DNA from: RGIG2945 sp045540355
Lineage (GTDB): Bacteria; Bacillota; Clostridia; Oscillospirales; Acutalibacteraceae
Length of the DNA stretch: 64,000 nucleotides
Direction: 5' to 3'
NCBI GenBank assembly: GCA_045540355.1
Contig: JAZQHB010000040.1
Location: 133,918 to 197,917 of the forward strand
In this document: positions 16,735 through 24,652 of the stretch, piece after piece
Layout of the letters: each line of letters begins with the position of its first letter
Numbering within the stretch: position 1 is the first letter of the stretch
Position numbers and translations under genes: made by a program
Notes under the pieces: model-generated
Seen by the model: only the letters and a program-made list of their open reading frames with translations
What the model was told of the DNA's origin: nothing
The model's database searches: none

Positions 16735-18012
16735 ATGAACAATCAACTAAAAAATAAAATTTTAAACGGAGAATTTAATTCTCAGCTTAAAAGAATATAT
16801 CTCACAGACGATGCTGTGAAGCAACAGGCTTTACGATACATATCATTACTTGAAGATTTTAGCGAACTCTATCCCGATGATACAGATATACATTTCTTCA
16901 CCGCACCCGGCAGAACTGAGGTCTGCGGTAATCACACTGACCATAACCACGGAAAAGTTCTTGCTGCCGGCATAAACCTCGATGCAATTGCTGCAGCTTG
17001 TAAGAATTCATCGGATATAATCAATGTTAAATCAAGAAACCACAGAATGAACACAGTTAACATAAAAGAGCTCACTCCTCAAAAGAGTGAACTCGGTAAA
17101 TCTGATGCACTTGTTCGCGGAGTATGTGCAGGCTTTGTTAAAAGAGGGTACAAAATCGGTGGGTTTAATGCTGCAACTGTTTCCGATGTTCTTTCAGGCT
17201 CGGGAATGTCCTCGTCTGCAGCTTTTGAAGTTTTAGTCGGAACAATCTTAAATTACCTTTATAACGACGGACAAGTTCCCGCTGAGGAAATTGCTAAAAT
17301 AGCACAGTATTCCGAAAATGAGTTTTTCGGCAAACCTTGCGGACTTATGGATCAGACAGCTTGTGCGGTTGGCGGTTTTATAACAATTGATTTCAATGAT
17401 CCCGAAAACCCGATAATTGAGAAAATTCCGTTTGAGTTTGAATCCTGCGGACACTCACTTTGCATTGTTGACTCGGGTGCCAATCACGCTGACCTCACCG
17501 ATGCCTATGCCGCAGTAAAAAATGAAATGCAGGCGGTTGCGTCTTATTTCGGAAAAACCTATCTTCGTGATGTTGATTACTGTGATTTCCTCGACAAAGT
17601 CGCCGATGTTCGCAAGTTACATGGCGACAGGGCTGTAATGCGTGCAATGCACTTTTTCGAGGACAATCTTCGCGTCGAAAAAGAAATTTCCGCACTCAAA
17701 AATAATGATTTCGAAACCTTCAAGAAGTGTACCATAGACAGCGGTAACTCATCATTTATGTATAATCAGAACATTTCAACTTATGCAGATTTAGCGATTC
17801 AGCCGGTTGCAGTTGCTCTGGCAATTTCAGAAAGTATTCTTAAGGATAAGGGTGCATGGCGTGTTCACGGCGGTGGTTTTGCCGGAACAATACAAGCCTT
17901 CGTCCCTGATGAAATGCTTTCCGAATATAAAACTAAAATCGAAAAACTTCTGGGCGAAGGCTCATGTTATGTTTTGACCATCAGACCGGTTGGTGGGTCA
18001 ATAGTATTTTAA
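16735..18012 (+). CDS. Galactokinase-family GHMP kinase
   Basis: The 425-residue cytoplasmic sugar-1-kinase homologue has the GalK-type N-terminal signature in altered form, PGRTEVCGNHTDHNHG, against the usual GRVNLIGEHTDYNGG. The ATP loop GSGMSSSAAFE, the CGLMDQ motif with the catalytic Asp, and the C-terminal HGGGFAGT motif are all present. The enzyme is probably active, but sugar-contact residues in the signature are changed, so galactose is not assured as substrate. ATG 16735 is preferred over ATG 16726 because AAAGG (16721-16725) is 9 nt upstream. There is no galT or galE next to it. Its 3' end overlaps the converging LCP gene by 4 bp. Confidence 0.82.
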   Translation: MNNQLKNKILNGEFNSQLKRIYLTDDAVKQQALRYISLLEDFSELYPDDTDIHFFTAPGRTEVCGNHTDHNHGKVLAAGINLDAIAAACKNSSDIINVKSRNHRMNTVNIKELTPQKSELGKSDALVRGVCAGFVKRGYKIGGFNAATVSDVLSGSGMSSSAAFEVLVGTILNYLYNDGQVPAEEIAKIAQYSENEFFGKPCGLMDQTACAVGGFITIDFNDPENPIIEKIPFEFESCGHSLCIVDSGANHADLTDAYAAVKNEMQAVASYFGKTYLRDVDYCDFLDKVADVRKLHGDRAVMRAMHFFEDNLRVEKEISALKNNDFETFKKCTIDSGNSSFMYNQNISTYADLAIQPVAVALAISESILKDKGAWRVHGGGFAGTIQAFVPDEMLSEYKTKIEKLLGEGSCYVLTIRPVGGSIVF

Positions 18013-19061
18013 AATTTTTGAGGATACAGGAGTTTCTGGAGATAATAAACATTATCATTCCAATCAATCAGGAGATATTCTGTTCCGCCGATATTATGCA
18101 ACGGATGTTTTTTGTAAGGAATAATATCCTGCTTCATATTCCATTGGAAATATTTCGGAACATTGATTGCTTCGGAAATAATCTGACTTTTTGTTAAATC
18201 TGTTTCTATTTCAGGAAGTATCTGATTTATAAGATCAATCACCTGAGATGCATTTATTCCGCTGAAGCTTGTAAATATACTGTTAAGGAAATTCCTCTGT
18301 CGTCCGGTTCTTGCTCGGTCAGAGTCAATCGACCTGAGTCTGACATACTCCAAGGCTACCGTACCGTTCAACTTATATGTTCCGGCACCATGAAGACTTA
18401 TTCCTGCTGCTGAAAGACTATCATCAAGGGCATAGTATTCTTCCTGTGTGAGTGTTATATCAACACCGCCGAGAATATCAACAATCTTTGCAAACGATTC
18501 AAAATTAACCGCAACATAATTGTCTACCGACACTTTATAGTTTTGTTCAATGGTCTGCATAAGTAACGCACCGCCACCGTAGGCGTAAGCCATATTAAGT
18601 CGCTTATTGCCGACACCGGGTATGGAGTTATAAACAGCTCTTGAAAGTGACACCATTGAAATCTGTTGATTCTTTTTGTTTATAGACAGAAGAATCGTTG
18701 CGTCAGCTCTCGGATAGAAATTTACTTCTTCGTGATTACCGTAATCGTATCCGACAAGAATCAATGTAAAAACATCGGGATCGGATAAAGTAGTGCCGTA
18801 TGCGATATTCCTTGCGATATCCTCGTCACCTTTAGCAAAGTCTTCTTTTAAATCTTCGGGAATTTCAACTGTTTCCTCTTTGATAATTTCCGGATTAGGC
18901 TTCAAATCCTCAACAGGTTCTTTAATGAGGTCAAGAATGTGATAACCCGTAAAAAATACAGTTCCCAATCCGATGATTATAATTCCGAAAAAACAACACA
19001 AAAGAATAATCAATGCCTTGTTTTTTCTTTTTTTTGCAGCGCGTCTGCTTTCTCTGCTCAT
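18009..19061 (-). CDS. LytR-CpsA-Psr (LCP) family protein
   Basis: The 350-residue protein has a basic N-terminus (RRAAKKRKNK), one membrane helix (about 16-40), a charged spacer and an extracellular LCP domain (about 95-290). Typical motifs are seen: RADATILLSIN, VSLSRAVY, KRLNMAYAYGG, DNYVAVNFESFAKIVDILGGV and the Arg-rich YVRLRSIDSDRARTGRQRNF. LCP enzymes transfer undecaprenyl-linked glycopolymers such as teichoic acids to peptidoglycan at the outer membrane face, so this supports a Gram-positive wall. ATG 19061 follows AGAGGTG; a GTG 9 nt upstream is part of that site. It converges on the galactokinase homologue without a terminator between them. Confidence 0.9.
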   Translation of the reverse strand: MSRESRRAAKKRKNKALIILLCCFFGIIIIGLGTVFFTGYHILDLIKEPVEDLKPNPEIIKEETVEIPEDLKEDFAKGDEDIARNIAYGTTLSDPDVFTLILVGYDYGNHEEVNFYPRADATILLSINKKNQQISMVSLSRAVYNSIPGVGNKRLNMAYAYGGGALLMQTIEQNYKVSVDNYVAVNFESFAKIVDILGGVDITLTQEEYYALDDSLSAAGISLHGAGTYKLNGTVALEYVRLRSIDSDRARTGRQRNFLNSIFTSFSGINASQVIDLINQILPEIETDLTKSQIISEAINVPKYFQWNMKQDIIPYKKHPLHNIGGTEYLLIDWNDNVYYLQKLLYPQKF

Positions 19062-19095
19062 ATTTTTCACCTCTGTTTATTTATGCTGCATCATC

Positions 19096-19124
19096 AGTAT
19101 ATATCATATTTTTAAAAAAATCAA
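19096..19124 (-). promoter_or_regulatory. Sigma-A promoter for the LCP gene
   Basis: TTGATT (19119-19124) and TATACT (19096-19101) on the minus strand are 17 nt apart. No clear plus-strand promoter is seen for the M42 operon in the same 83-bp gap. Confidence 0.65.
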
Positions 19125-19144
19125 TCACCCGAAAGGATTTTAAC

Positions 19145-20131
19145 ATGGAATTAACAAATCTGCTAAAAAAATTGACGCAAGAAAATATGCTCGGTGCGAT
19201 AGAATTTGCATCGGATTTTTTATCCGATTTTATGGCAGTTCATACCACCCCGTTAGGCAGTCTTGTTGCCGAAAAGGACGGTTTTGGTGACAAAATAATG
19301 CTTGAAGCACATATTGACGAAATCGGTTTCGTGGTTACAAATATTGATAAGAACGGGTTTATTAAGGTCAACTCATATGGTGGCTCCGATCCAAGGGTGT
19401 TGCCGGCTTCTGATATAACGATATACAGCGAAAGACCTGTTCAGGGTGTTGTCGCTTCAACTCCCCCACACCTTTCAAAAGATAACGACAGTAAAATTAC
19501 TGAAATTTCCGATTTGGTGGTTGATGTCGGAAGTAACTTTAAATACATTTCTCTCGGCGATTTTGCAACTCTTACACACAGTTTTTCAGCTTTAAAAAAC
19601 AACACAGTTTCGGCACCTGCACTTGATAACAGAGCCGGTGTTGCGGTGATTCTCAGATGTGCCGAGTTATTAAAAGACAGCGGTAGAAAATTCTCAGTCG
19701 TACTCTCTGTCGGTGAAGAAGTTAACGGAAGCGGTGCTTCAACTGCAGCATTTTCGGTTAGTCCCGATGTTGCAATTGCTGTCGATGTCAGCTTTGCAAA
19801 GGCACCGTCAATACCTGATGACAAGTGTTCAAAGCTTGGTGGCGGACCGATGATCGGGATATCCCCCGTGCTTGATTATTATCTTTCCTTACAGTTGGTT
19901 GAGACAGCAAAGAATAAGGATATTCCCTATTCTAAGGAGATAATGGGTTCATCAACAGGCACAGACGCTGACCATATTTCCGATACACTCGGCGGCATAA
20001 AAACTGCTTTGGTTTCTATACCTCTCAGAAATATGCATACGGGAGTTGAGATAGTGTCTCTTGACGATATAGAAGCTTGTGCTAAACTTATTTCTGAATT
20101 TGTGATCAGCGGAGGTATTGACAATGATTAA
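19145..20131 (+). CDS. M42 family metallo-aminopeptidase (first copy)
   Basis: The 328-residue cytoplasmic peptidase belongs to the tetrahedral TET/FrvX-type M42 family, which trims peptides with two metal ions. The ligands are seen in order: EAHIDEIGF (His, Asp), the shared Asp in LDNRAG, the GEEVNGSG catalytic Glu pair, VDVSFA (Asp) and a C-terminal His in MHTGVEIVSLDD. ATG 19145 follows GAAAGG. It is the first gene of a six-gene plus-strand operon that ends with glutamine synthetase, so it probably supplies amino acids from peptides. The next gene is a second, divergent M42 peptidase that overlaps it by 8 nt. Confidence 0.9.
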   Translation: MELTNLLKKLTQENMLGAIEFASDFLSDFMAVHTTPLGSLVAEKDGFGDKIMLEAHIDEIGFVVTNIDKNGFIKVNSYGGSDPRVLPASDITIYSERPVQGVVASTPPHLSKDNDSKITEISDLVVDVGSNFKYISLGDFATLTHSFSALKNNTVSAPALDNRAGVAVILRCAELLKDSGRKFSVVLSVGEEVNGSGASTAAFSVSPDVAIAVDVSFAKAPSIPDDKCSKLGGGPMIGISPVLDYYLSLQLVETAKNKDIPYSKEIMGSSTGTDADHISDTLGGIKTALVSIPLRNMHTGVEIVSLDDIEACAKLISEFVISGGIDND

Positions 20132-21137
20132 CGAATTAAAAACACTCTGTTCTTTAAATTCCGCTTCCGGCAGAGAAAACGAAGTCCGTGACTATATCAT
20201 CAAAGAAATCTCGCCTTATGTTGACTATACAATTGATGCACTCGGCAACATTATCGCATTAAAAAAAGGTTTATCTGAAGCTAAAAATAAGGTTATGATT
20301 TCTGCCCACATGGATGAGGTTGCTTTGATTGTTACTTATATTGACGAATCAGGATTTTTAAAAATTTCAACTGTCGGCGGTATCGATAATCAGGTGCTTT
20401 CCGGCAAGAGAGTTACAATAAACGGCAATATTGGTGTTATCGGTGTTAAACCGATACACCTCTTAAAAGGCAAAGAAAAGGAAGCATATCCTGAAATCAG
20501 CGATTTATATATTGATATAGGTGCAAAATCTAAAGAAGATGCACTTAAATATGTGTCTGAGGGAGATATTGCGTATTTTCTTTCAGATGTTGTTGAATTA
20601 GGCGATAATCTTTTAAAAGCAAAAGCAATAGACGACAGGATTGGTTGTGCAGTTCTCTTAAACCTTATCAGAAGTGAATTAAAATATGACACATATTTTG
20701 TTTTTACCGTTCAGGAAGAAATCGGTACTCGCGGTGCGACTACTGCATCGTACACCGTTGCTCCTGATTATGCCATTGTGGTTGAAGCGACAACTGCAGC
20801 TGACATCTTAGGCGTTGATGGCGATAGTAAGGTATGTTCTTTGGGCGAAGGTGCGGTAATATCTTTTATGGATAGAGCCACAGTTTATGACAGAGAACTT
20901 TATAAGCTTGCTTTTAAATTAGGAGCAGAAAAAGAAATTAAGCTTCAGACCAAAACCAAGGTTGCAGGCGGTAACGACGCCGGTGCAATACACAAAAGCC
21001 GTGGTGGTGTGAAAACAATCGCTGTTTCTGTTCCTTGCAGATATATCCACTCACCCTCATGTGTTATAAATAAAGCGGACATTGACTCTGTTTATAATAT
21101 TACTAAAGCTTTGCAGGAGGCACTTTGCATTGATTAA
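20124..21137 (+). CDS. M42 family metallo-aminopeptidase (second copy)
   Basis: The 337-residue paralogue of the preceding gene keeps SAHMDEV, AIDDRIGC, the Glu pair in VQEEIGTRGA, and the C-terminal RYIHSPSCVI His. Its Asp ligand is replaced by Glu in VVEATTAAD, a change also found in some M42 members. ATG 20124 lies 8 nt after GGAGG inside the end of the first peptidase gene; the overlap implies coupled translation. Two different M42 subunits encoded side by side could form a mixed complex or split substrate range. This is inference only. Confidence 0.88.
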   Translation: MINELKTLCSLNSASGRENEVRDYIIKEISPYVDYTIDALGNIIALKKGLSEAKNKVMISAHMDEVALIVTYIDESGFLKISTVGGIDNQVLSGKRVTINGNIGVIGVKPIHLLKGKEKEAYPEISDLYIDIGAKSKEDALKYVSEGDIAYFLSDVVELGDNLLKAKAIDDRIGCAVLLNLIRSELKYDTYFVFTVQEEIGTRGATTASYTVAPDYAIVVEATTAADILGVDGDSKVCSLGEGAVISFMDRATVYDRELYKLAFKLGAEKEIKLQTKTKVAGGNDAGAIHKSRGGVKTIAVSVPCRYIHSPSCVINKADIDSVYNITKALQEALCID

Positions 21138-21876
21138 ATTAGCTGATAAAATTGATAACATTTATCAAATCTGCCTGAAAGATACTTTCGGCACAAGAAT
21201 TGCCGCTTTGTTTTCGGCATACGGAACTGAATATGATTTTGCTGATTTTTGGTATCAGACTGTTAACGATAGAATTACTGCTGCGGTTTCTAAAGTATCA
21301 GGTGATGTAACAATCTGTGCTGATATGAATGCTGATTTTGAAGAATTATCTGAATTCATGAATGCAATCGGCTATTCAAGTATAACAGCTGATTTATCAG
21401 TTGCAAATAATATGAATCTTCAATTTGCGACGGAAGGTTTTATAGTAGAATTTAAAGGCGATATCGTATTGTGTGATGATATCATCGAAGATTATTGTGA
21501 CCTGAACGAAATATATGACCTCATAAAATCTCAGGGCGTAGGTTTCCTTGGTGATAAAAAAGAGTGGATTGCAGATGCTTCATACAAACTTAATCACAAT
21601 ATCGCAAGACTTGCACTGATTAAAAAGGACGGCAAGCTTGCTTCATCAGCAATGGTTTTGTTTGAAACTGATAACGCCGCTTTTTTGGGTGCGGTTGCTA
21701 CCTACCCTGATTTCAGAGGACAAGGCTTGTCACGAAAAATAATTCACTATCTTCTCAATAAAGTTAAGGGCAAAAAAACGCACCTTTTCTGCAGAAAAGA
21801 CACAATTGTTGAGTTTTATAAAAAAATCGGCTTTGAAGTAGTCGGTACATTCACAGTAACATACAGTAAAGGATAA
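21130..21876 (+). CDS. GNAT family acetyltransferase
   Basis: The protein has 248 residues. The C-terminal half is a GNAT domain with VATYPDFRGQGLSRKII (acetyl-CoA-binding R/Q-x-x-G-x-G/A motif) and a final beta strand FYKKIGFEVVGTF. The N-terminal half (about 1-120) is acidic and helical without a recognised domain. TTG 21130 is chosen because AGGAGG lies 9 nt upstream, and it overlaps the M42 stop; a longer frame from 21082 would begin inside the peptidase gene. Substrate unknown. The operon position suggests an acceptor among amino acids or peptides, but this is speculative. Confidence 0.8.
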   Translation: MIKLADKIDNIYQICLKDTFGTRIAALFSAYGTEYDFADFWYQTVNDRITAAVSKVSGDVTICADMNADFEELSEFMNAIGYSSITADLSVANNMNLQFATEGFIVEFKGDIVLCDDIIEDYCDLNEIYDLIKSQGVGFLGDKKEWIADASYKLNHNIARLALIKKDGKLASSAMVLFETDNAAFLGAVATYPDFRGQGLSRKIIHYLLNKVKGKKTHLFCRKDTIVEFYKKIGFEVVGTFTVTYSKG

Positions 21877-21881
21877 CAATT

Positions 21882-23138
21882 ATGAATTTAAATCTTGATA
21901 AACGAATTTCAGATGCATCCGAAAAAGCATCTGAAATATTAAAATCTCAATATGATGCTATCGACAGTATAGTTGAATTTAACCAGAGAAAAGTACTATC
22001 AGCTTTTATTGATAATAACATAAGTGAATCCCACTTTAATGAAACAACTGGCTACGGTTACGGTGACAGAGGTCGTGAAGGGCTTGATTCAGTTTTTGCT
22101 CAGGCTCTCGGTGCTGAAGCTGCACTTGTAAGACACAATTTCACCTGCGGTACCCATACTTTAGCAGTTGCTTTGTTCGGTATTTTAAGACCTCACGATA
22201 CAATGTTGTGTGTAACAGGACTTCCCTACGATACCATTCATCCGGTTATCGGACTTAATTCAAGCGGTATGGGCTCTCTCAAGGATTATTTAATCAACTA
22301 CAAGCAAGTCGACCTTGATGAGAACGATAAACCTGATCTTGAAGCAATAAAAAATGCATTAACAGATGATGTAAAAATGGTTTACATACAGCGATCTCGT
22401 GGCTACACAATGCGTCCGAGCCTTTCCGTTCAGGAAATCGGTGAAATTGCAAAGGTTGTTAAGACTAATTCAAATGCGGTTATTATGGTTGACAACTGTT
22501 ATGGTGAATTTGTTCAGACTGCGGAGCCGCTTGAATTTGGTGCAGATATAATTGCAGGCTCACTTATAAAAAACCCAGGCGGCGGCATTGCTAAAAACGG
22601 CGGATATATAGCAGGCAGAAAGGATTTAATCGAGCTTTGTGCTTACAGGCTGACAACACCCGGTCTTGGCACAGAAGTCGGTGCAAGCCTTGGTCACACA
22701 AGAGAAATGATGCTCGGTTTCTTCAACGCTCCGCATGTTGTCGGCGAAGCAATGAAATCGGCAGTTTTCACAGCAGCACTTTTTCAAGAGCTTGGTTACG
22801 AAGTTACACCTACACCAATTGAAAACAGATTTGACATCATCCAATCTGTTAAGTTATGTTCTCCTGAGGCGTTGATTGCTTTTTGCCAAGGTATGCAAAA
22901 AGGTGCACCTGTTGATTCTTTTGTTGAACCTCAACCATGGGATATGCCCGGATATGAGTCTCAGGTCATCATGTCTGCAGGTGCCTTCACAATGGGCTCT
23001 TCAATAGAATTGTCTGCTGATGCTCCCTTGCGAGAGCCCTATACGGTGTGGATGCAAGGCGGTCTTAATTTCCACAGTGCTAAAGTAGGCATTTTGTTAG
23101 CCGCACAAGAAATATCTTCTCGCGGACTATTACTTTGA
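21882..23138 (+). CDS. Methionine gamma-lyase-family PLP enzyme (Met_gamma_lyase / aluminium resistance family)
   Basis: The 418-residue PLP-dependent fold-type I enzyme has the family hallmarks NETTGYGYGDRGREGLD near the N-terminus, NFTCGTHTLA (phosphate contact), VDNCYGEF (PLP-binding Asp) and GSLIKNPGGG with the Schiff-base Lys. Family members are called aluminium resistance or methionine gamma-lyase-like proteins; the physiological reaction is not settled, although cleavage of a sulfur amino acid is plausible. The ATG follows AAAGGA and starts 5 nt after the GNAT stop, so both are in the same operon with peptidases and GlnN. Confidence 0.87.
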   Translation: MNLNLDKRISDASEKASEILKSQYDAIDSIVEFNQRKVLSAFIDNNISESHFNETTGYGYGDRGREGLDSVFAQALGAEAALVRHNFTCGTHTLAVALFGILRPHDTMLCVTGLPYDTIHPVIGLNSSGMGSLKDYLINYKQVDLDENDKPDLEAIKNALTDDVKMVYIQRSRGYTMRPSLSVQEIGEIAKVVKTNSNAVIMVDNCYGEFVQTAEPLEFGADIIAGSLIKNPGGGIAKNGGYIAGRKDLIELCAYRLTTPGLGTEVGASLGHTREMMLGFFNAPHVVGEAMKSAVFTAALFQELGYEVTPTPIENRFDIIQSVKLCSPEALIAFCQGMQKGAPVDSFVEPQPWDMPGYESQVIMSAGAFTMGSSIELSADAPLREPYTVWMQGGLNFHSAKVGILLAAQEISSRGLLL

Positions 23139-23164
23139 TTTTTTCCTGAAAGGTTTGTTATTCT

Positions 23165-24637
23165 ATGAATTTAAAGATTCTTAAAAGCGGTACTGATATC
23201 AGAGGTATCGGCGATGAAAAACAGTCTGATAATCCCCTATTTCTTTCTGATGAGGCCATAAAAGTACTCGTTGATTCTTATTGCAGATGGTTAAGTAACA
23301 AAACAAAAAAGAATATTTTTGATTTAAAAATTTCTGTTGGTCACGACTCAAGACTTTCAGCCGAAAGAATAAAAAAATGTGTTTTGACGGTTCTTACGGC
23401 AAATAAGCTCAAATCTTATGATTGCGGTTTATCCTCTACACCCGCAATGTTTATGACCACCGTTTTAATGGATTGTGACGGTGCAATTCAGATTACAGCA
23501 AGTCACCATCCGTCCGATAGGAACGGTCTTAAGTTCTTCGATAAAGACGGCGGTCTTGAATCATCAGATATATCTGATATCATCGCCGACGCAAAAGTTT
23601 TTGATGCAGATGTCGAAATGGTTACAGAAAAAGTTGATTTTATGTCACAATATTCTGCACATCTGAAAAAAGTTATTATTAACGGTATCGGAAAAGGCAG
23701 TCGTCCTCTTGAAGGCATCAAGATTGTTGTAGATGCCGGAAACGGTGCAGGTGGTTTTTACGCTAACGATGTCCTTGCTCCTCTCGGTGCAGATATTAGC
23801 GGCAGCCAATTCCTTGAACCCGACGGAAGCTTTCCTAACCACATCCCGAATCCCGAAAATTCTGAGGCAATGGATTCAGTTTGCAACGCGGTTATTAAAG
23901 CGGGAGCAGACTTCGGGGTTATATTCGATACTGATGTTGACAGAGCTGCTTGTGTGGACAAGCATGGTAAGCCGATTAACAAAGATCGTTTAATTGCACT
24001 TGTTTCCTCAATACTTCTCAAAAACAAATCAGGAACTATAGTAACAGATAGTGTAACAACACGCGGTCTGACTGATTTTATAGAAAATCATCTAAAATCA
24101 AAGCATCTCAGATTTAAAAGAGGCTATAAAAATGTTATAAGCAAACAAATTGAATTAACTAAAAACGGAGAGTTTTGTCCGCTTGCAATTGAAACATCGG
24201 GACACGCCGCTTTATCAGAAAACTACTTCCTTGACGACGGTGCTTATCTTATTACTAAGATAATCGTTGAAATGTCAAAGCTTTCGTCCGAGGGCAAGAA
24301 CTTTGATGATGAGCTCAAAAATTTAAAAGAGCCCGCAGAAACACTTGAATTGAGGATGAAAATTCTTACTGATGAATTCAGAGAATACGGTGAAGATTTC
24401 ATTTCATATCTAAGTAAAAATATGCATACAGGTTGGGAAAAAGAGCTTGTCAACTATGAGGGTGTCCGTTTTTACACTCAGGACGGTTGCTTCACTGTAA
24501 GATTGAGTGTGCATGACCCCGTTCTGATTATTAACTTTGAATCTGATGTTGTCAGCGGTATAGACACAACACTCAATCAGCTCAAACCTTATATAATGAA
24601 TTTCGACAAAATTGACTCGGTCAATATATTTAATTAA
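23165..24637 (+). CDS. Phosphoglucomutase/phosphomannomutase
   Basis: The 490-residue enzyme interconverts hexose 6- and 1-phosphates. It shows the active-site serine in TASHHP (Ser113), the Mg-binding loop DTDVDRAA, the sugar-binding ETSGHAA motif and a C-terminal phosphate-binding domain. The His in TASHHP replaces the more usual Asn and is seen in PMM-type relatives. It could supply sugar 1-phosphates for nucleotide sugars and wall polymers. The start follows GAAAGG. It is the fifth gene of the six-gene operon, 26 nt after the PLP enzyme and 15 nt before glnN. Confidence 0.88.
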   Translation: MNLKILKSGTDIRGIGDEKQSDNPLFLSDEAIKVLVDSYCRWLSNKTKKNIFDLKISVGHDSRLSAERIKKCVLTVLTANKLKSYDCGLSSTPAMFMTTVLMDCDGAIQITASHHPSDRNGLKFFDKDGGLESSDISDIIADAKVFDADVEMVTEKVDFMSQYSAHLKKVIINGIGKGSRPLEGIKIVVDAGNGAGGFYANDVLAPLGADISGSQFLEPDGSFPNHIPNPENSEAMDSVCNAVIKAGADFGVIFDTDVDRAACVDKHGKPINKDRLIALVSSILLKNKSGTIVTDSVTTRGLTDFIENHLKSKHLRFKRGYKNVISKQIELTKNGEFCPLAIETSGHAALSENYFLDDGAYLITKIIVEMSKLSSEGKNFDDELKNLKEPAETLELRMKILTDEFREYGEDFISYLSKNMHTGWEKELVNYEGVRFYTQDGCFTVRLSVHDPVLIINFESDVVSGIDTTLNQLKPYIMNFDKIDSVNIFN

Positions 24638-24652
24638 ACTCAGGGTGATATT

